A stretch of 12,816 nt of DNA from the NCBI GenBank assembly GCA_023411265.1, contig JAEYOX010000089.1, positions 1 through 12,816 on the forward strand. The letters run 5' to 3'. Below, piece by piece: positions 7,746 through 12,816 of this stretch; position 1 is the stretch's first letter; each line of letters begins with the position of its first letter. This stretch comes from Bacteroidota bacterium. GTDB lineage: Bacteria; Bacteroidota; Bacteroidia; Flavobacteriales; Weeksellaceae. Below the pieces are notes generated by a model. The model saw nothing but the letters and a program-made list of their open reading frames with translations, was not told where the DNA came from and ran no database searches. The translations under genes were made by a program, and so were the position numbers.

Positions 7746-7780
7746 AAAACATGTTGGAAAATTCCAACATGTTTTTTTTT
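7746..7780 (+). terminator. Strong intrinsic terminator after the TonB-dependent receptor gene
   Basis: AAAACATGTTGG pairs with CCAACATGTTTT around a central AAAATT, giving a perfect stem of at least 12 bp (7746-7757 with 7764-7775). It runs directly into nine T residues (7772-7780). It lies 23 bases after the receptor stop codon. The stem is rather A/T-rich, but the perfect pairing and long T-run make this the clearest terminator of the window. Confidence 0.92.
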
Positions 7781-7829
7781 GAACTTATCTGAAGAATATA
7801 AAATTAATTTACCATAAAGTTTTCGTATC

Positions 7830-7855
7830 GGCTGAGTTTTTTAATAAACTCTGCC
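7830..7855. repeat. Imperfect inverted repeat/hairpin in the gene-free stretch
   Basis: GGC-T-GAGTTT (7830-7839) pairs with AAACTC-T-GCC (7846-7855): nine base pairs with one T-T mismatch and a six-base loop. No T-run follows on either strand, so it is not a standard terminator. Function unknown. Confidence 0.5.
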
Positions 7856-8033
7856 AGACAGATTGCTCGTTGCAGAAGTCATCAACGGTAATTTTTTAGC
7901 AAGGAAATTCTTGGGAAATTGAGCTCTTCTCTCTAGAATAATATGTAAAATTTTATTTATATCAGCCATTTTCACAACGTCGAAATACTTTAGCTATGAG
8001 CTCTGGAAGAAATATTTTAGGATCTATGTTTCG

Positions 8034-8060
8034 TGTAGTATCCTACAAACTAATACTACA
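8034..8060. repeat. Nested inverted repeat upstream of the glycosyltransferase promoter (possible operator)
   Basis: TGTAGTAT (8034-8041) and ATACTACA (8053-8060) form a perfect 8-bp inverted repeat with an 11-base spacer. Inside it, TGTAG (8034-8038) also pairs with CTACA (8043-8047). The element ends 20 bases before the -33 box of the glycosyltransferase promoter, a usual place for a regulator site. That a protein binds it is inference. Confidence 0.45.
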
Positions 8061-8080
8061 TCTATTATTCTCCCCCACCT

Positions 8081-8111
8081 TTTGTGCTTGAACTTCTTTT
8101 CCCTATTTTTG
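8081..8111 (+). promoter_or_regulatory. Consensus Bacteroidota promoter of the glycosyltransferase gene (TTTG-N19-TATTTTTG)
   Basis: TTTG at 8081-8084 and TATTTTTG at 8104-8111 are separated by exactly 19 bases, the ideal form of the -33/-7 promoter used by the primary sigma factor in this phylum. ATG at 8117 is only five bases beyond the -7 box. This decides the start of the next gene: the in-frame GTG at 8084 overlaps the -33 box and cannot be in the transcript. Confidence 0.75.
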
Positions 8112-8116
8112 ATCCA

Positions 8117-9361
8117 ATGAAGCATCTTATCATTATCGGTCAGATCTTTCCGGAGCCTGATTCTACTGCGGCCGGAAAACGAATGATGCAACTGATTGAT
8201 CTTTTTAGCGGGTTCGGCTTCCGTATTACATTCCTTTCGGCTGCTCACGGTTCTCAGTATAGCACCGATCTTTCTTCTAAAAACATCAACACTCATATTA
8301 TCCAACTGAATGACAGTACTTTCGATCAGCTTTTAAAAAAGCTGCAGCCGAATATCGTGCTTTTCGACAGGTTCATGACGGAAGAACAGTTCGGGTGGAG
8401 GGTTTCTGAAACCTGTCCTGATGCGATAAAAATTCTGGATACGGAAGACCTTCATTTTTTAAGAAAAGCGCGCGAAAAATCGTTCAAACAACACAGAAAA
8501 ACAAATGGTTCCGATTTGATTTCCGATGTTTTCAAGAGGGAAATGGCTTCCATTCTGCGCTGTGATTTATCACTGATTATTTCTGAGTATGAAATGAATC
8601 TGCTCAGGGAAAAATTTAAAATTGATGAATCCATTCTTTATTATCTGCCTATTTTTGCTGAAACCAACTATGCTTCTGCTACTTTTTCGGAAAGAAAAAA
8701 CTTTATCAGTATCGGAAATTTCCTGCATGAACCAAATTGGCAAACAGTATTACAATTAAAAAAAATCTGGCCACACATCAGAAAACAAATCCCCGAAGCG
8801 GAAATTCATCTGTATGGTGCTTATCCTTCTGACAAAGCATTTCAACTTCATCAGCCAAAGGAAGGATTTCAAATTAAAGGACGTGCAGAAAATCTTGCTG
8901 ACCTTCTTAAAAATTATCGGGTTATGTTGGCTCCGATTCCTTTCGGTGCGGGCATAAAAGGAAAATTGGTGGACGCTATGCAATTTGGCTTGCCTTCGGT
9001 TACCTCTTCCATCGGAGCGGAAGGCATGAAGGGACATTTGGAATGGAACGGCTTTATTGCAGATTCCGAAGTAGAATTTATTAAAAAAACAGTTCAGCTT
9101 TATCAGGATCAAAGTTGGTGGAAAAAAGCGCAGGATAATGGGTACCGGATTTTGGCGGAACGGTTTTCACAATCATCTTTTGAAGATTCATTTTTTGCAA
9201 AAATAAAAGAAGTAGCAGAAAACATCGAGGAACACAGAAACAAAAATTTCTTAGGCCAGATTCTGCATCATCATCAATTCCATTCCACCAAATATATGAG
9301 CAGATGGATTGAAGAAAAAAACCGGAATTCGAAACGCACTGATTCTTCAGATGAACACTGA
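8117..9361 (+). CDS. GT-B glycosyltransferase (GT4/group 1 type)
   Basis: A 414-residue cytoplasmic or membrane-associated enzyme that probably transfers a sugar from a nucleotide-sugar to an envelope glycan or other acceptor; donor and acceptor are unknown. The N-terminal half starts with a beta-strand and acceptor-side loop, MKHLIIIGQIFPEPDSTAAG. The C-terminal donor-binding half shows FISIGNFLHEPNWQ (196-209), AEIHLYGAYPS (228-238), IKGRAENLADLLKNYRVMLA (253-272), PIPFGAGIKGKLVDAMQFG (273-291) and LPSVTSSIGAEGM (292-304). This last block is the typical nucleotide-diphosphate-sugar site of group 1 transferases, with Asp in place of the more usual Glu before AM. The C-terminus is basic and histidine-rich (QILHHHQFHSTKYMSRW, 381-397). 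The start at 8117 is preferred to the in-frame GTG at 8084 because the promoter covers the latter. It stands alone, not within an evident glycan cluster, and converges on prmA. Confidence 0.82.
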   Translation: MKHLIIIGQIFPEPDSTAAGKRMMQLIDLFSGFGFRITFLSAAHGSQYSTDLSSKNINTHIIQLNDSTFDQLLKKLQPNIVLFDRFMTEEQFGWRVSETCPDAIKILDTEDLHFLRKAREKSFKQHRKTNGSDLISDVFKREMASILRCDLSLIISEYEMNLLREKFKIDESILYYLPIFAETNYASATFSERKNFISIGNFLHEPNWQTVLQLKKIWPHIRKQIPEAEIHLYGAYPSDKAFQLHQPKEGFQIKGRAENLADLLKNYRVMLAPIPFGAGIKGKLVDAMQFGLPSVTSSIGAEGMKGHLEWNGFIADSEVEFIKKTVQLYQDQSWWKKAQDNGYRILAERFSQSSFEDSFFAKIKEVAENIEEHRNKNFLGQILHHHQFHSTKYMSRWIEEKNRNSKRTDSSDEH

Positions 9362-9396
9362 TAATTTTCGGAAATGCACCTTGGAAATTATTTTTT
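9361..9396 (+). terminator. Probable intrinsic terminator of the glycosyltransferase gene, overlapping the prmA 3' end
   Basis: ATAATTTTC (9361-9369) pairs with GGAAATTAT (9383-9391) with one G-U pair, extendable by two more G-U pairs, around a loop of about 9 bases. The T-run continues from the stem to 9396. It begins at the last base of the glycosyltransferase stop codon. The stem is A/T-rich, so strength is uncertain. Its 3' arm covers the prmA stop codon, and the T-run is the complement of the two terminal lysine codons of prmA. Confidence 0.55.
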
Positions 9397-10215
9397 CAGT
9401 AACAGACTTACCCATTCTTCGCGCTGTTGCCGGTTTTCCAGAGTCAGTTTTTGGGCAGTGCAGACTTCCAGAATATCATTGACATCGAAAAAGCAAAGTC
9501 CCGAGAGCAATAATTTTCCACCGTTATTCAACACCGATACATAGGTCGGAATATCAGAAATCAAAATATTCCTATTGATATTGGCGAGAATAATATCGAA
9601 CATTTCATTCCCGAGATTCTCAGCGGTTCCTTGCGAAATATTTAATTCGACTCCGTTTCGCTGCGCATTTTCGATCGAATTCTGTACCGACCATTCATCA
9701 ATATCAATCGCACTAACATCAGAAGCACCTTTTTGTTTGGCAAAAATTGCTAAAACCGACGTTCCGCAGCCCATATCGAGGACTTTTTTACCTTCAAAAT
9801 CCATTCCCAGCATCTGCTGGATCATTAAATGTGTCGTTGGATGATGCCCTGTTCCGAAAGACATTTTGGGTTGAATGACAATTTCATGCATATTGGGATC
9901 AGAATCATGAAACTCAGCACGTATCAGCACTTGATCTTCTACATTGATCGGCGAAAAATTCTTTTCCCATTCCTCGTTCCAGTTGATATTCGGCATTTCC
10001 TCGCAGGTAAACGAAATCTGAACATTTTCGTGATGCAGTATGTCTAAATTTTTCAGATCTTCTTCACGGTAAATATCTTTCTGAATATAGGCAAGGATAC
10101 CATCATTTTCTTCGGTAAAACTGTCAAAACCAATATGGATCAGTTCAGCCATCAGAATTTCATTCCAGGGCTGCAGCGGATTTATTTTAAAATCAAATTC
10201 GAGGTAAGTTGGCAT
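9388..10215 (-). CDS. prmA: Ribosomal protein L11 methyltransferase PrmA
   Basis: A 275-residue SAM-dependent methyltransferase that methylates ribosomal protein L11; cytoplasmic. An N-terminal substrate-recognition part (1-about 110, with NWNEEWEKNFSPI) precedes the Rossmann-type catalytic domain. Visible motifs: IQPKMSFGTGHHPTTHLMI (114-132), the hallmark PrmA block before motif I; KVLDMGCGTSVLAIFA (144-159), SAM motif I; VSAIDIDEWSVQNSIENA (167-184), acidic motif II; and DIILANINRNIL (207-218). The length is close to the usual 275-300 residues. The start is set at 10215 (MPTYLEFDF); the frame is open to an ATG at 10266, but that extension would cover the promoter box and lacks family resemblance. 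The gene is divergent from ligA and convergent with the glycosyltransferase gene. Confidence 0.93.
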   Translation of the reverse strand: MPTYLEFDFKINPLQPWNEILMAELIHIGFDSFTEENDGILAYIQKDIYREEDLKNLDILHHENVQISFTCEEMPNINWNEEWEKNFSPINVEDQVLIRAEFHDSDPNMHEIVIQPKMSFGTGHHPTTHLMIQQMLGMDFEGKKVLDMGCGTSVLAIFAKQKGASDVSAIDIDEWSVQNSIENAQRNGVELNISQGTAENLGNEMFDIILANINRNILISDIPTYVSVLNNGGKLLLSGLCFFDVNDILEVCTAQKLTLENRQQREEWVSLLLKK

Positions 10216-10216
10216 C

Positions 10217-10236
10217 GCAAAATTTTTGCAAAAATA
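10217..10236 (-). promoter_or_regulatory. Probable prmA -7 box (TATTTTTG) and adjoining 13-bp symmetric element
   Basis: On the minus strand TATTTTTG (10236-10229) fully matches TAnnTTTG, 13 bases before the prmA ATG. Directly overlapping it is GCAAAAATTTTGC (10229-10217), a perfect 6-bp inverted repeat around one central base, which fills nearly the whole leader. No clear -33 TTTG at the standard distance. The symmetric element could be an operator, or it could be chance in A/T-rich DNA. Confidence 0.4.
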
Positions 10237-10276
10237 ACGATTCCCGAACATTCCGCTATTTTTCATTTCAAAACTT

Positions 10277-10284
10277 TAATTTTG
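10277..10284 (+). promoter_or_regulatory. Probable ligA -7 box (TAATTTTG)
   Basis: TAATTTTG is a full match to TAnnTTTG in the short gap between the divergent prmA and ligA genes. It is 8 bases before an in-frame ATG (10293) and 20 before the preferred ATG (10305). No exact TTTG at the standard spacing. The prmA box lies about 40 bases to the left on the other strand, so the two promoters are back to back. Confidence 0.45.
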
Positions 10285-10304
10285 TAGAAATCATGCGCAC
10301 CATT

Positions 10305-12311
10305 ATGTCCGATAAAACTCAAGAAAAAATAGAGAAACTCCGTGAAGAACTGCATCAGCATAATTACAGTTATTATGTTTTGGATGAGCCGGTTATATCA
10401 GATTTTGAATTTGATTTGAAACTGAAAGAACTTCAGGAACTGGAACTGAAACATCCTGAATTTTACGATCCCAATTCACCTACCCTGCGTGTTGGCGGAG
10501 GAATTACGAAGCATTTCCCCACAGTGCAGCATCAGTTCAGAATGTTTTCTTTGGATAATTCCTATGATTTTGATGATCTGGAAGACTGGGAAAGACGCAT
10601 CATTAAAACCGTTGACAAACCTGTAGAATTTGTAGCAGAACTGAAATACGACGGTGCTTCTATTTCGATCCTGTATGAAAACGGAAAACTGTCGCAGGCT
10701 GTAACACGGGGAGACGGATTTCAGGGCGACGAAATCACGGCTAATGTGAGAACTATTTCGGATATCCCGCTTATTTTACGAGGTGATTTTCCTCCGAAAT
10801 TTTATATGCGCGGCGAAATCTATCTGACCAGAAAGAATTTTGACAAAATTAATGCAGCGCGTGAGGAAGAAGGCCTGGATCCGTTTATGAATCCCAGAAA
10901 TACTGCTTCCGGAAGCCTCAAAATTCAGGATTCGGGAGAAGTCAGAAAACGCGGACTTTCGGCGGTACTTTATCAGTTTGTCGCAGAAAACTCACCCATA
11001 GAAACCCATTGGGAACTTTTGCAAAAAGCTAAAAAGTGGGGTTTTAAAATTTCGGATCAGGCGCAATTATGCAAAAACTTGGATGAAGTAAAAAAGTTTA
11101 TCAATTTCTGGGACGAACAGCGTCATCTTTTGCCTTTTGAAATTGACGGAATTGTACTGAAAGTAAACTCATTACACCAACAGCGGCAACTGGGTTACAC
11201 GGCCAAATCACCGCGCTGGGCGATGGCCTATAAATTTAAAGCCGAGAAAGTGGAAACCGAACTCCAAAGCGTTTCGTATCAGGTAGGCAGAACCGGCGCC
11301 ATCACTCCGGTAGCCAATCTGAAACCGGTTTTATTAGCCGGGACAGTGGTGAAAAGAGCCTCACTGCACAACGAAGACATCATCAAAAAACTGGATCTTC
11401 ATGAAAATGACTTTGTTTTTGTGGAGAAAGGCGGTGAAATTATCCCTAAAATCGTAGGCGTAAATTTTGAAAAAAGAGTTTCAGACAGTCAGGAAATTCA
11501 ATACATCAGTCATTGTCCCGAATGCGGTTCGGAACTGGTAAAAATTGAGGATCAGGCCATTCATTTTTGTCCTAACGAAATGCACTGTCCACCGCAGGTT
11601 ATGGGAAAAATGATTCATTTTGTTTCCAGAAAAGCGCTGAACATTGAAAGTCTGGGACAGGAAACCATTGCCCAACTGTACCGGGAGAAGCTGGTGGAGA
11701 ATCCCGCAGATTTTTATGTTTTAACAAAAGAACAATTGCTTCCGCTAGACCGAATGGCTGAAAAATCGGCGCAAAATATTATTTCCGGCATTGAAAAATC
11801 GAAAGAAGTTCCTTTTGAAAAAGTGCTGTTCGGAATCGGAATTAAGCATGTGGGGGAAACGGTGGCCAAAAAGCTGGTGAAGAATTTCCCAACGATAGAT
11901 GCGCTTAAAAATGCGACCGCCGAAGAGTTGTGTCAGGTAGAGGATATTGGTGAAAAAATCGCGTTGTCCATCGTCGAATTTTTCAGCAATCAGGAAAATG
12001 TATTGATGATTGAAAGACTGAAATCGTACGGCGTGCAACTGGAAAAAGGCGAATCGCAACATGAAATTTTAAGTTCAATTCTGGAAGGAAAAACTTTTCT
12101 TTTCACCGGAAAACTGTCTCTTTTTACCCGAGAACAGGCAGAAGAAATGGTGGAAAAAAACGGCGGCAAAAATATTTCAGCAGTTTCAAAAAACCTGAAT
12201 TACCTTGTAGTGGGCGAAAAAGCGGGGAGCAAACTGAAGAAAGCACAGGATATCGGTACGATAGAAATTCTTGATGAGCAGCAGTTTCTGGATTTGATTG
12301 AGAAAAAATAA
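10305..12311 (+). CDS. ligA: NAD-dependent DNA ligase LigA
   Basis: A 668-residue enzyme, the usual size, that seals nicks in replication and repair using NAD as AMP donor. Domains in order: Ia (1-about 70, HNYSYYVLDEP and ISDFEFD, binding the NMN part); adenylation domain with the catalytic lysine K114 in AELKYDG (111-117), TRGDG (134-138), MRGEIY (168-173), FMNPRNTASGSLK (194-206), FEIDGIVLKVN (278-288) and MAYKFKAE (307-314); OB domain (about 320-400, with YQVGRTGAITPVANLKPV and KGGEIIPKIVG); a zinc site with C404, C407, C422 and C428; a helix-hairpin-helix region (about 440-580); and a C-terminal BRCT domain (about 593-668). Start 10305 (MSDKTQEKIEKL) is chosen by family alignment. An in-frame ATG at 10293 would add four residues and also lies after the promoter box. 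The frame open further upstream is not part of the gene. Confidence 0.97.
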   Translation: MSDKTQEKIEKLREELHQHNYSYYVLDEPVISDFEFDLKLKELQELELKHPEFYDPNSPTLRVGGGITKHFPTVQHQFRMFSLDNSYDFDDLEDWERRIIKTVDKPVEFVAELKYDGASISILYENGKLSQAVTRGDGFQGDEITANVRTISDIPLILRGDFPPKFYMRGEIYLTRKNFDKINAAREEEGLDPFMNPRNTASGSLKIQDSGEVRKRGLSAVLYQFVAENSPIETHWELLQKAKKWGFKISDQAQLCKNLDEVKKFINFWDEQRHLLPFEIDGIVLKVNSLHQQRQLGYTAKSPRWAMAYKFKAEKVETELQSVSYQVGRTGAITPVANLKPVLLAGTVVKRASLHNEDIIKKLDLHENDFVFVEKGGEIIPKIVGVNFEKRVSDSQEIQYISHCPECGSELVKIEDQAIHFCPNEMHCPPQVMGKMIHFVSRKALNIESLGQETIAQLYREKLVENPADFYVLTKEQLLPLDRMAEKSAQNIISGIEKSKEVPFEKVLFGIGIKHVGETVAKKLVKNFPTIDALKNATAEELCQVEDIGEKIALSIVEFFSNQENVLMIERLKSYGVQLEKGESQHEILSSILEGKTFLFTGKLSLFTREQAEEMVEKNGGKNISAVSKNLNYLVVGEKAGSKLKKAQDIGTIEILDEQQFLDLIEKK

Positions 12312-12315
12312 TTTA

Positions 12316-12344
12316 TTTGAATGCTTAAAAAAAGTTTACCTTTA
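12316..12344 (+). promoter_or_regulatory. Probable promoter of the leucine-rich-repeat protein gene (TTTG-N17-TACCTTTA)
   Basis: TTTG at 12316-12319 and TACCTTTA at 12337-12344 are 17 bases apart. The -7 box differs from TAnnTTTG only in its last base. ATG follows 15 bases later. It lies within the 48-base gap after ligA, where no terminator is visible. Confidence 0.45.
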
Positions 12345-12359
12345 ACGAAAATTCTCTGC

Positions 12360-12816
12360 ATGAAAAAACTCTATCTTTTCTTAACATTTCTGGCATTTCA
12401 TTTTTCGTTTTCACAAATTGTGAATATTCCGGATGCGAATCTCAAAGCATTATTGCTTTCTTTCAGCCCTACCAATGGAGGCGCCTTAGACATTAATAAT
12501 AATTCTATAAAGATTGATACGAATAATGATGGTGAAATTCAGGTATCTGAAGCGCAGCAAGTAAATGCATTAATGCTTCAGTTGAATAACACCAACATCA
12601 CCAATCTTGACGGATTGAATGAATTTCCCATGCTGAAAAGTCTGGCTTTGTATAACCCAAACTTTACCAGTGCTGTTTCCAATCTCAGCAATTTTCCAAG
12701 CCTGGAGTATTTACAGATAAACCATGGACTCGTTAATTCATGGAATATCCAAAATAATATTGCTTTAAAAACAGTGAAACTACAGTCTGTTCTGGCAAAT
12801 TCTATTTCCATTCAGG
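12360..12816 (+). CDS. Secreted leucine-rich-repeat protein (N-terminal part, cut by window edge)
   Basis: 152 codons are in the window from ATG at 12360 and the frame is open to the right edge. Residues 1-19 form a signal peptide (basic MKK, hydrophobic core, SFSQ end), a form very common in flavobacteria. The mature start, IPDANLKALL (23-32), resembles the 'IPDANFKAYL' opening of many flavobacterial surface proteins. It is followed by D53-T-N-N-D-G-E-I-Q-V-S-E64, a textbook EF-hand/dockerin-type calcium loop (DxNxDGxIxxxE). From about residue 68 irregular leucine-rich repeats begin (LDGLNEFPMLKSLALYN, LSNFPSLEYLQI). Proteins of this type usually end in a type IX secretion sorting domain; that part lies outside the window, so surface export is inference. 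Ligand and role unknown. Confidence 0.85.
   Translation, partial: MKKLYLFLTFLAFHFSFSQIVNIPDANLKALLLSFSPTNGGALDINNNSIKIDTNNDGEIQVSEAQQVNALMLQLNNTNITNLDGLNEFPMLKSLALYNPNFTSAVSNLSNFPSLEYLQINHGLVNSWNIQNNIALKTVKLQSVLANSISIQ

Larger units (their letters stand above)
7781..8080. other. Gene-free stretch between receptor terminator and glycosyltransferase promoter
   Basis: About 300 bases without a convincing gene. It contains an imperfect hairpin (7830-7855), a 42-codon minus-strand frame (7969-7841, beginning MADINKILHI) that I do not recognise, and a nested inverted repeat near its right end (8034-8060). No tRNA, rRNA or riboswitch signature was recognised. The minus-strand frame lacks a convincing promoter or start context, so I do not call it a gene. 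A decayed gene or an unlisted small RNA remains possible. Confidence 0.6.

Noticed and set aside
8084..8116. GTG start giving the glycosyltransferase 11 extra N-terminal residues
   Set aside because: The GTG overlaps the -33 box of a consensus promoter, so it would not be in the message; ATG 8117 also gives the normal beta-strand start of the fold.
8024..8305. 93-residue minus-strand frame across the glycosyltransferase start
   Set aside because: It lies over a promoter and the antisense of a clear gene, with no recognisable domain.
10216..10266. Longer prmA form starting at 10266
   Set aside because: The added 17 residues resemble no PrmA N-terminus and are encoded over the predicted promoter box.
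10209..10304. Longer ligA form starting at 10209
   Set aside because: The extension covers the -7 box (10277-10284) and overlaps the prmA start on the other strand; the family begins at about MSDKTQEKI.

Overview
The window is AT-rich chromosomal DNA that looks like a Flavobacteriia genome, most likely the Chryseobacterium/Kaistella/Epilithonimonas group of Bacteroidota. This is inferred from several signs. Start codons lack Shine-Dalgarno sequences and have A-rich leaders. TAnnTTTG-type -7 promoter boxes lie upstream of most genes. A large TonB-dependent receptor is present, and a surface leucine-rich-repeat protein carries a typical flavobacterial signal peptide ending in SFSQ. I see no plasmid, phage, transposon, CRISPR or RNA gene signature.

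Left part, minus strand (1-2229): the N-terminal half of hemN (anaerobic coproporphyrinogen III dehydrogenase) runs off the left edge. Behind its start lies a complete APC-family amino acid permease with its own terminator. Plus strand (2494-5059): pnuC (nicotinamide riboside/NMN uptake) is divergent from the permease. It is followed by dapF and mltG, a close pair that makes meso-diaminopimelate for peptidoglycan and cleaves nascent glycan strands. An 8-codon reading frame sits between a promoter box and dapF and overlaps the dapF start by ATGA. Middle (5213-7723): an 836-residue outer-membrane receptor/beta-barrel protein without a SusD partner, closed by a strong intrinsic terminator.

After about 300 bases with no convincing gene comes the best promoter of the window (TTTG-N19-TATTTTTG). 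It drives a GT-B glycosyltransferase (8117-9361). This gene converges on prmA (ribosomal protein L11 methyltransferase, minus strand), and the probable glycosyltransferase terminator overlaps the prmA stop codon. prmA is divergent from ligA (NAD-dependent DNA ligase, complete, 668 residues). The window ends inside a secreted leucine-rich-repeat protein with an EF-hand-like loop.

Most of this is core metabolism and housekeeping, and I found no new multi-gene system. The points worth a second look are regulatory. Three genes (hemN, pnuC, the glycosyltransferase) have the -7 box only 4-5 bases before ATG, suggesting leaderless mRNAs. The dapF mini-ORF may couple translation. A nested inverted repeat sits just upstream of the glycosyltransferase promoter.
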